Shown: positions 1 to 8,759 of the stretch, piece after piece
Position numbering within the stretch: the first letter of the stretch is position 1
How the letters are laid out: every line of letters begins with the position of its first letter
NCBI RefSeq assembly: GCF_003201475.1
Contig: NZ_QJJK01000001.1
Location: 446,501 to 510,500 of the forward strand
Length of the DNA: 64,000 nucleotides
DNA from: Chelatococcus asaccharovorans
Lineage (GTDB): Bacteria; Pseudomonadota; Alphaproteobacteria; Rhizobiales; Beijerinckiaceae
Reading direction: 5' to 3'
Notes under the pieces: generated by a model
Seen by the model: only the letters and a program-made list of their open reading frames with translations
Told to the model about the DNA's origin: nothing
The model's database searches: none
Made by a program: the position numbers and the translations under genes

Positions 1-377
1 GCGCCCCGCCGATCGGCGCCCGCCCGTATATCCAGGCTGAGCTGGGCCGCGCCGAGGCCAGGCTGCGATCAGCCCGCAGCTTCTTCTACGACACGATCGA
101 AGAGGCATGGGAGGTCATCCTCGCCGGCCGCGACCTCGAGCGCGATCTCCATGTCCGTCTGCGCCTGGTCGCAACCGAGGCGGCCGCGGCCGGATCCGAG
201 GTCACCCGCATGGCCTTCGTCATGGCGGGATCCGAGGCGATCCGCAGGGGCCATCTGATCTCGCGCTGCATGCTCGATGCCGCCGCCGTGGCGCAGCATG
301 CCTTCCTTGGCCAAGGCACCTGGACGTCCGCCGGCGCGGCCTTGCTCGGCCAGCCCAATTTCCCCGGCTATCCCTAA
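1..377 (+). CDS. iacA: Acyl-CoA dehydrogenase-fold flavin monooxygenase, C-terminal part (IacA-like)
   Basis: Only the last ~124 residues are present; the frame is already open at the window edge (first full codon at 3) and stops at TAA 375-377. The sequence is helical and Ala/Arg-rich, with a RSARSFFYDTIEEAWEV segment and a GSEAIRRGHLISRCMLDAAAVAQH stretch broken by many small residues, as in the C-terminal helical domain of the acyl-CoA dehydrogenase/HpaB/DszC group of two-component flavin monooxygenases. In iac clusters IacA is such an enzyme and starts oxidation of the indole ring of indole-3-acetate, using reduced flavin from IacG. The downstream IacB-like, SDR and flavin-reductase genes are what suggest IacA rather than another monooxygenase. 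The family call is firmer than the substrate. Confidence 0.6.
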   Translation, partial: APPIGARPYIQAELGRAEARLRSARSFFYDTIEEAWEVILAGRDLERDLHVRLRLVATEAAAAGSEVTRMAFVMAGSEAIRRGHLISRCMLDAAAVAQHAFLGQGTWTSAGAALLGQPNFPGYP

Positions 378-388
378 GGAGATCGGCA

Positions 389-757
389 ATGATTCAAGCC
401 AAGCCCATCCGTGTGCTCTTCTGCATCGCCGTACAGCAGAATTTCTTCGACCTGCCCTTCTCGCAGATCGGTCCGGTCTGGAAAGCATTCGGCACGATGA
501 TGAAGGGGATTTCGGACCTCCCCGGCGTCACCATCCTTGGTATGCTCGACGACGACGAGACCATGGTCGGCACCTCTCCGACAGGCTTCCCCTGGACGGC
601 CTATATCATGGCCGACGTGCCGGACCGCGAGACTGTACGGCAAGCCTGCAACCTCTTCCGCACCACGCCGGTGGGCGACACCGACGAACGGCTCTGGAAG
701 TATTGCCGGGTCGAGGCCCGCATGGGCCGGGCCCTCGAAGTGCCGACCAACCTCTGA
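389..757 (+). CDS. iacB: IacB-like protein of indole-3-acetate catabolism
   Basis: A 122-residue protein starting at ATG 389 with AAGGAG about 8 bases upstream, 11 bases after the monooxygenase stop. It reads as a small alpha/beta (ferredoxin-like) protein, with short motifs such as VWKAFG, MLDDDE, GFPWTAYIMADVPD and WKYCRVEARMGRAL. These match my memory of IacB, a small protein of unproven role encoded beside IacA in Pseudomonas, Acinetobacter and Paraburkholderia iac clusters; it has been suggested to help process the oxidised indole intermediate. No catalytic motif, signal peptide or membrane segment is visible. The context (monooxygenase before, SDR and flavin reductase after) supports the call, but it rests on recall rather than alignment. 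Confidence 0.6.
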   Translation: MIQAKPIRVLFCIAVQQNFFDLPFSQIGPVWKAFGTMMKGISDLPGVTILGMLDDDETMVGTSPTGFPWTAYIMADVPDRETVRQACNLFRTTPVGDTDERLWKYCRVEARMGRALEVPTNL

Positions 758-788
758 AGACGGCGCGCATCGCCCGTAAGGAGCCAGC

Positions 789-1544
789 ATGACCGCAAGC
801 GACACGCCTCACACCGCTATCGTCACCGGCGCGGCCTCGGGCTTCGGCGCCGTCGCCGCCCGCGCGCTGCACCGGGCCTTCCATCGCGTCGTCGTCACCG
901 ATGTCGATGGCGAAGCGGCAGGGCGTCTGGCCAAGGAGCTGGATCCTTCCGAGGCGACGGCAACCGCAGCCACCCTCGATATCCGCCGGCCCGAGGATTT
1001 CGAACGCGTGCGCGACGAGGCGGTCGGCCGCTGGGGCTCGGTCGAAATTCTCGTCAACAATGCGGCCGTGACCGTGGCGCGGCCGCTGCTGGAGATCGAG
1101 CCGGCCGAATTCAACGCCGTTATGGCAACCAACGCCGGCGGGGTCTTCGCCGGCAGCCAGATTCTCGGCAGGCACTTCAAGGAGCGCGGCTATGGCCGCA
1201 TCGTCAACCTCGCCTCACTCGCCGGGCAGAACGGCGGCACGGCGACAGGCGCCCATTACGCCGCATCGAAAGGTGCGATCCTGACCTTGACCAAGGTTTT
1301 CGCGCGCGATCTGGCGCCATTCGGCATCACCGTGAACGCGATCGCGCCAGGCCCGATGGACTCTCCGCTCGTCCATGCGCTTGTGCCGGCGGAGAAAATG
1401 CCCGGCCTGCTCGCCAACATCCCGGTGGGGCAGCTGATCGACCCGGGCTTCGTCGCCGAGATGATCGTGCTGCTCGCCTCGCCGGCCGCCGCCTCGGTGA
1501 CGGGAGCCTGCTGGGACGTCAATGGCGGCCTCTTCATGCGATGA
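789..1544 (+). CDS. iacE: Short-chain dehydrogenase/reductase (IacE-like)
   Basis: A 251-residue classical SDR. The NAD(P)-binding TGAASGFG motif is at about residues 12-19, NNAA at about 90, and the catalytic YAASK near residue 157, followed by the usual NAIAPGPMDS loop and a C-terminal GACWDVNGG. The start at ATG 789 follows an AAGGAG and lies 31 bases after the IacB-like stop. In iac operons an SDR (IacE) sits with IacB and IacG and is thought to oxidise or reduce an early oxindole or hydroxyindole acetate intermediate. SDR membership is secure; the substrate is inferred only from neighbours. Confidence 0.7.
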   Translation: MTASDTPHTAIVTGAASGFGAVAARALHRAFHRVVVTDVDGEAAGRLAKELDPSEATATAATLDIRRPEDFERVRDEAVGRWGSVEILVNNAAVTVARPLLEIEPAEFNAVMATNAGGVFAGSQILGRHFKERGYGRIVNLASLAGQNGGTATGAHYAASKGAILTLTKVFARDLAPFGITVNAIAPGPMDSPLVHALVPAEKMPGLLANIPVGQLIDPGFVAEMIVLLASPAAASVTGACWDVNGGLFMR

Positions 1545-1581
1545 GGCACGACGCACCAGACGAATTCGAGGGAGAGAGCCG

Positions 1582-2091
1582 ATGGATGTCACCGCCGCAA
1601 GCTTCCGCGAAGGCATGAGCTGCCTCGGCGCCGCAGTCAGCCTCATCACCTCCGGCGGCCCCGAAGGGCGCCATGGGATGACCGCCTCGGCCGTCTGCTC
1701 GATCACCGACAGTCCGCCGACGCTGCTGGTCTGCGTGAACCAGAAGAACCGTTCTCACGACGTCTTCAACGGCAACGGCAATCTCTGCGTCAACGTCCTC
1801 GCCGGACGGCACGTGGCATTGGCCGACGCCTTCGCCGGGCGCGGCGACACGGGCCGCTTCGAGGCCGGCAGCTGGACAACCCTCCAGACCGGCGCTCCCG
1901 TGCTGGCGGACGCGGTCGTCGCCTTCGACTGCCGCATCATGGAGCGTCGCGCGATCGGCAGTCATTCGGTCTTCTATGCCAGGGTAGTCGCCCTGCTCAA
2001 ATCAGCACAGGCGGCCGAGACCCTGATCTGGTTCGAACGCCGCTATCACCCGCTGAAGGCGACGCTGCCGGAGCAGAGCGGCCCGGCCTGA
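1582..2091 (+). CDS. iacG: NAD(P)H:flavin oxidoreductase component (IacG-like)
   Basis: 169 residues of the flavin reductase-like split-barrel fold, the usual length for HpaC/IacG-type reductases. Recognisable features are FREGMSCLGAAVSLIT near the N-terminus, GMTASAVCSITDSPPTLLVCVN (FMN contact region, here broken for length into GMTASA and SDSPP-type motifs) and a C-terminal YHPL. It would supply reduced flavin to the monooxygenase whose end is at the window edge. The start at ATG 1582 is preceded by GGGAGAGA. The gene ends the same-strand run and is followed, convergently, by the IclR gene. Confidence 0.75.
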   Translation: MDVTAASFREGMSCLGAAVSLITSGGPEGRHGMTASAVCSITDSPPTLLVCVNQKNRSHDVFNGNGNLCVNVLAGRHVALADAFAGRGDTGRFEAGSWTTLQTGAPVLADAVVAFDCRIMERRAIGSHSVFYARVVALLKSAQAAETLIWFERRYHPLKATLPEQSGPA

Positions 2092-2134
2092 ACCGCTGCG
2101 GCAATCCTCGTGCTCCTTCAGGCTCCCGTCGCGA

Positions 2135-3067
2135 TCAATCGCCCCAGCCTGCAGCTTTGGATATGGCGGCGGCGCGTGAGCGCAGCGCCTCGGCGATCGG
2201 ACCGGTGAGATCGTCGTCCATGGTGCCGATCGGTCCCATCAGGGTGATCGCCGCGATCATCAACCCGGTCTGATCGAGGATCGGGGCCGAGAGCGACGTG
2301 AAATTCGCCAGGAGTGCGTCACGGCAGCGGCTGATGCCTGCGGCGCGGATCGAGGCCAGCATCGTCTCGAGCTCGCCACGATCGCGCGGCGTGTCGTCAG
2401 ACCCTCCGTGCTCGTGCCGCGTCCGCTCCTCCTTGAGCGCCGCCACAACGAGCTCCTCGCTGAACGCGGGCGGCAGATGCGCGACGAAATTGCGCCCGAG
2501 CGCCGAGCGAAGCAGCGGCAGCACGCTGCCGACGCGAAGCTCCAGAATGGGGCGATTCCCGCCGGCCTCGACACGGTAGATGATCGTCGGCCCGCGATTG
2601 CCCCAGACCCCGAGGAAGACGGTCTGACCGATCTCCTCGGCGAGATCGGTCATGGCCGGCCTCGCCGCCGTGAACACATCGAACTGCTCCATCGCAGCCA
2701 GACCGAGCTTCAGCGCATAGGGGCCGAGTGCATAGCAGCCGGTGTCCTCCTCCTGCCGCACGATTCCCACCGCCTGGAAGCTGACCAGATAGTAGTGGAC
2801 GTTGGCAGCCGACATGCCGGTGCCCGCGGCGATGGCCTTGAGCGGCAACGGCCGCGGCGCCATGCGCAGATGATCGAGGATGCGGAAGCCGATCTCGATC
2901 GACTGGATGCCGCGCCGAGCCGGGCGTCCGGCCTTGTCATCTGCACCCGCGAAGAATTGCTCCGCGGCCGGCCTGGGCCGCTCGGCCTGCGCGGATGAGG
3001 CGGATCGCGATCGGGCCAGACGCCCCTTCGAATCGGCAGCGCCCGGCAAATTTCCCTTTTTCGTCAA
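2135..3067 (-). CDS. IclR-family transcriptional regulator
   Basis: 310 residues. A charged, Arg/Ala-rich N-terminal extension of about 60 residues precedes the winged helix-turn-helix (IEIGFRILDHL to about 120, with the recognition part MSAANVHYYLVSF). The IclR effector domain follows, with LGVWGNRGPTIIYRVE and the late AGISRCRD segment. IclR proteins often control aromatic-acid catabolism. The gene converges on the iac-like genes (43 bases apart) and diverges from the broken transporter and nitrilase genes, so it may serve either. A TGATAATATCA palindrome lies about 70 bases upstream of its start. Confidence 0.85.
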   Translation of the reverse strand: MTKKGNLPGAADSKGRLARSRSASSAQAERPRPAAEQFFAGADDKAGRPARRGIQSIEIGFRILDHLRMAPRPLPLKAIAAGTGMSAANVHYYLVSFQAVGIVRQEEDTGCYALGPYALKLGLAAMEQFDVFTAARPAMTDLAEEIGQTVFLGVWGNRGPTIIYRVEAGGNRPILELRVGSVLPLLRSALGRNFVAHLPPAFSEELVVAALKEERTRHEHGGSDDTPRDRGELETMLASIRAAGISRCRDALLANFTSLSAPILDQTGLMIAAITLMGPIGTMDDDLTGPIAEALRSRAAAISKAAGWGD

Positions 3068-3137
3068 TTGAATAACCCTGTTCGCGGCGTGCCTGAATTG
3101 TGGGCAAGGCGGGATGAAATTTCAAGCTTGCGTTGTT

Positions 3138-3148
3138 TGATAATATCA
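3138..3148. promoter_or_regulatory. Candidate operator palindrome TGATAATATCA
   Basis: A perfect 11-base inverted repeat (TGATA-A-TATCA) in AT-rich DNA between the IclR gene (minus, start 3067) and the broken transporter gene (plus, start 3227). The site suits a divergent regulator, but 11 bases can occur by chance and no second copy was seen. Confidence 0.3.
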
Positions 3149-3226
3149 ATCAGATTTGACGATAGAGAAAGTGCAGCGACTGCCGGCGTCGACCTGAAGC
3201 ACGACGACCGGGGACAGGGGGATATC

Positions 3227-3507
3227 ATGGACACCGCGATGCGAGCCGGAGCGGCCCATCACGATCTCACACGATCGGAGGAGAAGCAGGTCGTCCTCGC
3301 TTCGACGCTCGGGACGATCTTCGCGTGGTATGATTTCTTCATCTACGACTCGCTCGCCGTCTTCATGAGTTCGGTCCTGTTCCCGCCGCGGTTCTCATCG
3401 CTGCTGGACGCCGGCAATCGCTCTGGTATCCCATCGTCATCACTGCGGTGGTATGCGTGATTGGATCGCTGCTGCCGAACCGTCCCGAGCTTGAGCCTGG
3501 CAACTGA
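3227..3507 (+). pseudogene. Remnant of an MFS (MHS-type) transporter: N-terminus joined to C-terminus
   Basis: From ATG 3227 the frame reads about 45 residues of an MHS-subfamily start, including LASTLGTIFAWYDFFIYD and the beginning of TM1. It then runs out of frame and stops near 3460. In another frame, bases about 3410-3507 read LWYPIVITAVVCVIG then LLPNRPELEPGN and a stop, which looks like the last membrane segment and tail of the same kind of protein. About 350-400 residues of the usual ~430 are missing, so this is an internal deletion with a frame change, not a small gene. Its position beside the iac-like genes suggests it once imported an aromatic or indolic acid. The nitrilase gene starts 75 bases after it. 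Confidence 0.75.
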
Positions 3508-3582
3508 TCCCCCCCAGCCACGCGGCGGCTCCGATCCGGGCTGCCGCGCACTTGCAATCATCAGCAGAAGCGAGTTGATCCG

Positions 3583-4551
3583 ATGCAGCAGCAACCCCTG
3601 CCACGCTACAAGGCCGCCGTCGCGCAGGCAGCCTCCATTCCGGACGATGCGCAGGCTTCAGCGGCGAAGGCCGCCGGGCTGATCCGGCAGGCGGCGCAGG
3701 CCGACGCGCGCCTTATCGTGTTTCCGGAGGCCTTTCTCGGCGGCTATCCGAAGGGGTATTCCTTCGGGGCGCCGGTCGGCATGCGCAAGCCGGAGGGCCG
3801 GGAGGCGTTCCGCCGCTACTGGGAAGCGGCCATCGCGCTTGACGGACCCGAGGTTGCGCTGATCACTGAGGCGACGGCCGAGACCAGTCTCTTCGCCGTC
3901 ATCGGCTGCATCGAGCGCGACGGTGGCACGCTCTATTGCACGGTCCTGTTCTTCGACGGCGCGCGGGGTCTGGTCGGCAAGCACCGCAAGCTGATGCCGA
4001 CCGCGGGGGAGCGGCTGATCTGGGGCTTTGGCGACGGGTCGACCATGTCGGTCATCGAGACCTCGCTGGGGCGGATCGGCGCTGTGATCTGCTGGGAAAA
4101 CTACATGCCGATGCTGCGCATGCACATGTTCGCGCAGAACATCGGCATCTATTGCGCGCCCACCGCCGACGATCGCGACACCTGGCTGCCCTCCATGCGC
4201 CATATCGCCCTGGAGGGCCGCTGCTTCGTGCTGAGCGCATGCCAGCACATTCGCCGCGGCGCCTATTCCGACGATTTCGAATGCGCACTCGGCGACGACC
4301 CGCAGGTCGTCCTGATGCGCGGCGGCAGCGCTATCGTCGATCCGCTCGGGACCGTCCTGGCCGGGCCCAACTTCGAAGGCGAAACGATCCTCTACGCCGA
4401 GATCGATCTCGCGCAGATCGCCCGCGGCAAATTCGATTTCGACGTGGCCGGGCACTATGCCAGGCCGGACGTGTTCCAGCTCACGGTCGATGACCGGCCG
4501 AAGCGCGCCGTCGCGACGCTCGCCGACAAAGACACCGCACAGCAGGGCTGA
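3583..4551 (+). CDS. Nitrilase
   Basis: A 322-residue member of the nitrilase branch of the C-N hydrolase superfamily, which converts R-CN to R-COOH plus ammonia. The catalytic triad is visible: Glu49 in FPEAFLGGYPKG, Lys136 in HRKLMPT and Cys170 in ICWENYMP. The FLGGYPKG and CWENYMP signatures are those of true aliphatic/aryl-acetonitrilases rather than amidases or beta-ureidopropionases. With iac-like genes 1.5 kb upstream, an arylacetonitrile such as indole-3-acetonitrile is a plausible substrate, feeding indole-3-acetate into the pathway; this is inference from context. The next gene starts 5 bases after the stop, so the two are probably cotranscribed. Confidence 0.88.
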   Translation: MQQQPLPRYKAAVAQAASIPDDAQASAAKAAGLIRQAAQADARLIVFPEAFLGGYPKGYSFGAPVGMRKPEGREAFRRYWEAAIALDGPEVALITEATAETSLFAVIGCIERDGGTLYCTVLFFDGARGLVGKHRKLMPTAGERLIWGFGDGSTMSVIETSLGRIGAVICWENYMPMLRMHMFAQNIGIYCAPTADDRDTWLPSMRHIALEGRCFVLSACQHIRRGAYSDDFECALGDDPQVVLMRGGSAIVDPLGTVLAGPNFEGETILYAEIDLAQIARGKFDFDVAGHYARPDVFQLTVDDRPKRAVATLADKDTAQQG

Positions 4552-4556
4552 TCTCG

Positions 4557-5201
4557 ATGCTGTTCGACATGGAAGCTCTGCCGGCGCAGGATCGCTACAA
4601 GATCCTGACCGCCACCATCGTGCCGCGGCCGATCGCCTGGATCACAACCTTGTCACGCGCAGGCATCATCAACGCCGCCCCCTTCAGCTTCTTCAACATG
4701 ATGGGCAACGACCCACCGACGGTCGCGATCGGCATCATGCCGCAGAACGGCAGGCTAAAGGACACCGCCGCCAACATCCTCGAAACTGGCGAGTTCGTGG
4801 TCAATCTCGTTGCGGAAGCGAATGCGGAGGCGATGAACGAGACCTGCATCGACGCCCCGCCCGAGGTCGACGAACTCGCCCTGGCGGGGCTGACGCCGCT
4901 GCCGTCGCACGCCGTCCAGCCGCCGCGCATCAGCGAGGCACCGGTCGCGCTCGAATGCAAAGTCCTGACCTCGCTGGTCACGGGACCGCTCCAAACCATC
5001 GTGATCGGCAGGGTGCTCAATGCCCATATCGACGACCGCTTCGTCATCGATGCCGAGCGCCGCTACATCGATACGCTGGGGCTGAAGCTCATTGCCCGTC
5101 TGCACGCGAGCGGGGGGTATCTGCGCTCGACGGACCACTTCCAGATGGAGCGGCCGAGCTGGGAGAGTAGGCGGGGAAAGCGCCATGCGGGAGCAATATA
5201 G
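4557..5201 (+). CDS. Flavin reductase-fold (FMN-binding split barrel) protein
   Basis: 214 residues starting at ATG 4557, 5 bases after the nitrilase stop. The PRPIAWITTL motif and NAAPFSFFN followed by DPPTVAIGI are hallmarks of the DIM6/NTAB-like flavin reductase subgroup, larger than and distinct from the HpaC/IacG type at 1582-2091. Such proteins bind FMN and either reduce free flavin with NAD(P)H or have unassigned redox roles. The tail after about residue 195 (basic, ending RGKRHAGAI) looks unstructured. It could be a second reductase partner for a monooxygenase, but no partner is adjacent. Confidence 0.75.
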   Translation: MLFDMEALPAQDRYKILTATIVPRPIAWITTLSRAGIINAAPFSFFNMMGNDPPTVAIGIMPQNGRLKDTAANILETGEFVVNLVAEANAEAMNETCIDAPPEVDELALAGLTPLPSHAVQPPRISEAPVALECKVLTSLVTGPLQTIVIGRVLNAHIDDRFVIDAERRYIDTLGLKLIARLHASGGYLRSTDHFQMERPSWESRRGKRHAGAI

Positions 5202-5598
5202 CCGCTGGAAGCCTCAAGGACGAAGCACAAAGCTGGGAAGTGCACAGCTGATAGCCTCAGTCCCGATGCTGGCGATATATTCGACAGTTTCGGGGCTATG
5301 CTCGGCATAACCGAGAGCCTGGCGAAGCTATACACCTGGATATATGAGCATTGCGCAGCGGGATCGAGCGTGTCCGTCGTCTGATGGTTTGAGACCGTTT
5401 TGGTTCGTCAGGAACGTAGGCTCTGGGTCATCTTGGTTTGAGGCTATGCGGCCCGCAGCCGATGCTGCAAGCGTCCTTGCTGGATGGTCTGGCGTTTGAT
5501 CCTTTCGCGTTCGATGGCGATGGCCTGTCCACGTCCGAAGGCAGGAAGTGTGGCCAGAACGAACTTCAAGTTGGATGGGAGGCGAGGGGCAACGTCAC
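5202..5598. other. Intergenic region between convergent genes, nothing recognised
   Basis: About 400 bases between the flavin-reductase-like gene (plus) and atpG (minus). I see no convincing coding region, RNA gene, copy of the window's interspersed repeat or clear hairpin followed by a T run. Base composition is somewhat less GC-rich than the flanks. Confidence 0.5.
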
Positions 5599-6462
5599 TC
5601 ATTGCGACCGGGCATTCTGTCCGCCGGCGAGCTCGAGGATCTCGCTGGTGATCTCCTCCTGCCGCAGCCGGCGGGACTTTGCGGTGAGGTCGGCGAGCGT
5701 TCGCGTGACATTGCTCTTGGCGGTGACCATGGCCCGCAAGCGCGCCTCGTTTTCCGCCGCGAACGAGAGCGTGACCGCCTCGCACAGTTCCGCGAACACG
5801 TATTCTTCCGCAAGCCGCGCCAGGAGGACATCCGGCTGAAGCGTGATCAGAGATTGCGCGGCATGCCGCGCAGGCGGGAAGCGTGCGAAATCGAAGGGAA
5901 GAAGCACCGTCTCGCGGACGTCGACGCCCTGTGTGGAACCGGGGACGGCATGGACGACGGATATGCGCGACACGCCCTCCCGGTCGATCCGGCGATAGAG
6001 CTCCTCGACAATCTGGTTTGCCAGCGCGGTCGCTTGCCCGACATGGGCCATCATCGGCGCGGACCAGGCAACCGCCAGCCTGCGCGTTCCCGCCGCCATC
6101 AGCCCCCGGTCGCCGACAAGCAGCAACTGCACGGGCTCCGGCGCTGCCGCAACCAGTCTTTCGGCGGCATCGAGCACGCGCTCGTTGAAGAGGCCGGCGA
6201 ACCCCTGTTCGGCGCAGATCGCCACGACGGCATGGCGGCCAGCGGGCGATGGGCCGGGAGCGGCCTGCGCGCCCGCCGGCTGATAGGCGAGCGCCTGGCC
6301 GATCGCCGTGGCGATGGTGCGGGCATAGGACTGGACGCCCGCAAGCTGGCCGCGGGCCTCGCGCGAGTGCGCCGCCGCGATCCCCTGCATGGCGGCCACC
6401 ACTGCCGAGAGCTGGCGCACCGACTCGATGCGCACGGCGACGTCGCTCAGCCGTTCGCTCAT
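5599..6462 (-). CDS. atpG: N-ATPase subunit gamma
   Basis: 287 residues: the central rotor stalk of the F1 part. The N-terminal helix ([22 protein letters not shown]) and the C-terminal helix ([23 protein letters not shown]) are those that form the coiled-coil shaft; the Rossmann-like middle contains [14 protein letters not shown]. It is last in the operon and overlaps atpA by 4 bases (ATGA). Gamma is among the more divergent subunits of N-ATPases, so weak resemblance to housekeeping AtpG is expected. A longer antisense frame over the same bases is a shadow. Confidence 0.88.
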   Translation of the reverse strand: MSERLSDVAVRIESVRQLSAVVAAMQGIAAAHSREARGQLAGVQSYARTIATAIGQALAYQPAGAQAAPGPSPAGRHAVVAICAEQGFAGLFNERVLDAAERLVAAAPEPVQLLLVGDRGLMAAGTRRLAVAWSAPMMAHVGQATALANQIVEELYRRIDREGVSRISVVHAVPGSTQGVDVRETVLLPFDFARFPPARHAAQSLITLQPDVLLARLAEEYVFAELCEAVTLSFAAENEARLRAMVTAKSNVTRTLADLTAKSRRLRQEEITSEILELAGGQNARSQ

Positions 6463-8000
6463 CCACCGCCCCCGCGCAAGTCGTCGACGAGTGTACGCAC
6501 CGCCGCCACGAGACGCTCCCGGCCTGCATCATCAAGGGCGCCGCTTCCGCCGAGCTCCTTCATCAGGTCCGGAACGACAGCATCGAGATGGCCCGGCAGA
6601 CGCCTGCGCAGCTCCGGCATGGTCTCGAGCGGCAGGTCGTCGAGAGCCCCAGTCGCCAACGCGGCAAGAAGCGCAATTTCATCCACCGGGCGCAGGGGCG
6701 TGAATCGCGGCTGGGACAGCAGCGCGCGGATGCGCTCGCCGCGCATCATCTGCGTTTTCACCCGCGTATCGGTAATGCCGCCGAAACGGGTGAACATCTC
6801 CAGTTCAAGGAATTGCGAGTAGTCGAGGCGAATGCGTCCGGACACCTGGCGCAGCGCCGGATGCTGGGCCTTGCCACCGACGCGGCTGACGCTGAGGCCG
6901 ACATCCACCGCCGGGCGGTGGTTGGCCGCGAAGAGCTGCGTGTTGAGCACGATCTGCCCGTCGGTGATGGAAATCAGGTTGGTCGGGATATAGGCGGCGA
7001 GATTGCCCGCATCGGTCTCGGCGATCGGCAGCGCCGTCAGCGAGCCGCCGCCAAGTTCCGCCGAGAGCTTGGCCGCTCGTTCGAGCAGGCGGGCATGCAG
7101 ATAGAAGATGTCGCCCGGATAGGCCTCCCGCCCCACCGGCTCGCGGGTCAGAAGCGCGAGCTCGCGATGGGTCGCCGCATGCTTGGTCAGGTCGTCGATG
7201 ACGATGAGCGCGTGCCGGCCGCGATCGCGGAAATACTCCGCCATCGTCATTCCGGCAAAGGGCGCGATCCACTGCAGCCCGGGCGCGGATGAGGCGGAGG
7301 CGACGACGAAGATGCATCGCTCCGGCGCGCCATGCGCGCGCACCGCCTCGATCACCCGCTCCACCGCCGTCGCGCGCTGGCCGACGGCAACGTAGACGCA
7401 GACGATGTCGGAATGCTTCTGGCTGATGATCGTGTCGAGCGCGACGGCCGTCTTGCCGGTCGCCCGGTCACCGATGATGAGCTCGCGTTGGCCGCGGCCG
7501 AGGGTGAAGAGGGCGTCCACCACCAGGAGGCCGGTATTCACCTGCTCCGCGACGAGATCGCGCTCGATGATCGCCGGCGCCGGCCGCTCCACCGGATGGA
7601 AGGCCTCCGCCACAACCGGCTTGCCGCCGTCGAGCGGCCGGCCGAGCGGGTCGACGACACGTCCGAGCAGGCCCGGCCCGACCGGGACCTCCAGGACCTT
7701 TCCCATGCGCTCGACCCGTGATCCGGCTTCGATCGTGCGTGCCTCATCCAGAATGACGGCGCTGATGGAATGGGCATCGAGCGTCAGGGCAAAGCCGATC
7801 TGCCCCCCCTCGAAGCGCAGCAGTTCGTTGAGCCGCGTCTCCGGCAGCCCCGAAAGTTCCGCGATGGCGTCGGCGATCCGCTCGACCCGCCCCAGCGACA
7901 TGGCTTCCGGGATCAGCTCCGTATGCGCCAGCCGCTCGCGGCTGCGTTCCAGCCACGCCTCGGCGAGACTGTTCTCGGTGGGGGCTGAACCGGCGGTCAT
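6459..8000 (-). CDS. atpA: N-ATPase subunit alpha
   Basis: 513 residues, the usual size of F1 alpha. The Walker A motif GDRATGKTA is at about 170-178, Walker B-like [13 protein letters not shown] near 260, and the alpha signature [17 protein letters not shown] near 360. It forms the F1 hexamer with beta and holds the non-catalytic nucleotides. Its start overlaps the atpF stop by 4 bases. The N-terminus is diverged from typical alpha, as expected for the N-ATPase branch. The operon is a second, non-housekeeping ATPase, so an ordinary atp operon should exist elsewhere in the genome. Confidence 0.93.
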   Translation of the reverse strand: MTAGSAPTENSLAEAWLERSRERLAHTELIPEAMSLGRVERIADAIAELSGLPETRLNELLRFEGGQIGFALTLDAHSISAVILDEARTIEAGSRVERMGKVLEVPVGPGLLGRVVDPLGRPLDGGKPVVAEAFHPVERPAPAIIERDLVAEQVNTGLLVVDALFTLGRGQRELIIGDRATGKTAVALDTIISQKHSDIVCVYVAVGQRATAVERVIEAVRAHGAPERCIFVVASASSAPGLQWIAPFAGMTMAEYFRDRGRHALIVIDDLTKHAATHRELALLTREPVGREAYPGDIFYLHARLLERAAKLSAELGGGSLTALPIAETDAGNLAAYIPTNLISITDGQIVLNTQLFAANHRPAVDVGLSVSRVGGKAQHPALRQVSGRIRLDYSQFLELEMFTRFGGITDTRVKTQMMRGERIRALLSQPRFTPLRPVDEIALLAALATGALDDLPLETMPELRRRLPGHLDAVVPDLMKELGGSGALDDAGRERLVAAVRTLVDDLRGGGG

Positions 8001-8746
8001 GGGGACTGTCGCCCGTCTTGGGTCAGGGCCGCAGTGATCCGGTCGAGATCGGCCCGGAAACTGTTGCGCACGGCCGCGTGCGGCATGTCGATCTCCAGCC
8101 CGGCCACCAGCGCGGGATCAACGATCGGCGTAATCTCCACCGCCCGGCCGAGCGCCTGGGACAGCCGCTCGCGGCAGGCCAGCGCCTCGTCGGCGCTCAA
8201 GGCGCGGGGAACCTTGAGGCGGATGGGCGTGCCATTTGCGCCCATGCCCGCCCGTACCGATTCCGGCAAATCTGCCGCGCCCTTGGCCAGCCCCTCGACG
8301 AAGCCTGTCACGCGGGCCTCCTCCGGCAGCCGGGACAACAGCCTCGCGGCGATGTCGAGGGCGAGCCGGCTCGCCTCATCGGAGGTGGCGGCAGCGGCTT
8401 CCCGGCGTTCCCGCGCGATGTCCGCCGCGGCGGCCGCCCGCAGGCGATCGGCTTCCGCGCGCGCGGCCGCAAGGATGGTGCGCTTCTCGGCCTCGGCCTG
8501 CTCGGCCGCCGCCTTCATCGCCTCGCCGCGGGATTGCGCAAGGTCTGCTGCCTGCTTTTCAACGCCTTGCCGCTCGGCCTCGGCCGCGGCGCGTGCTGCC
8601 CGCGCGTCGTCGAGCAGCTTCGCGGCCGCAGCGCGCCGCTCCTCGATCATCGCCGCCACCGGCCGGAACAGGAACCGGCTCAGAATGAAGACGAGCACGA
8701 GGACGTTGATCGTCTGCAGCCCGAGAGTCCACCAGTCTATCCGCAT
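7997..8746 (-). CDS. atpF: N-ATPase subunit b with fused delta-like C-terminus
   Basis: 249 residues, longer than ordinary b (~160). One N-terminal membrane segment (about residues 8-28, [15 protein letters not shown]) is followed by a long Ala/Glu/Arg-rich coiled coil to about 130 (peripheral stalk). The C-terminal ~80 residues resemble the delta/OSCP end, with [15 protein letters not shown] and a final DLDRI helix. The operon lacks a separate atpH, so this protein probably joins stalk and F1-cap functions; that fits the known N-ATPase gene set. It lies 13 bases after atpE and overlaps atpA. Confidence 0.85.
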   Translation of the reverse strand: MRIDWWTLGLQTINVLVLVFILSRFLFRPVAAMIEERRAAAAKLLDDARAARAAAEAERQGVEKQAADLAQSRGEAMKAAAEQAEAEKRTILAAARAEADRLRAAAAADIARERREAAAATSDEASRLALDIAARLLSRLPEEARVTGFVEGLAKGAADLPESVRAGMGANGTPIRLKVPRALSADEALACRERLSQALGRAVEITPIVDPALVAGLEIDMPHAAVRNSFRADLDRITAALTQDGRQSP

Positions 8747-8759
8747 CGCCGCCCGATGC

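Noticed and set aside
1-2091. A dibenzothiophene (dsz) cluster linking the monooxygenase end with the DszB-like gene at 13607
   Set aside because: They are 11 kb apart with the N-ATPase operon between, and the small second gene resembles IacB, pointing to indole-acetate genes.
5202-5598. Another copy of the interspersed double-hairpin repeat at this convergent junction
   Set aside because: Neither palindrome core (GCAAGTCCG or CCATCTAAGTCGG) could be found on either strand.
5444-6535. A longer minus-strand frame over atpG
   Set aside because: The AtpG frame 5599-6462 has the rotor-helix motifs and couples to atpA; the other is Arg/Gly-rich noise.
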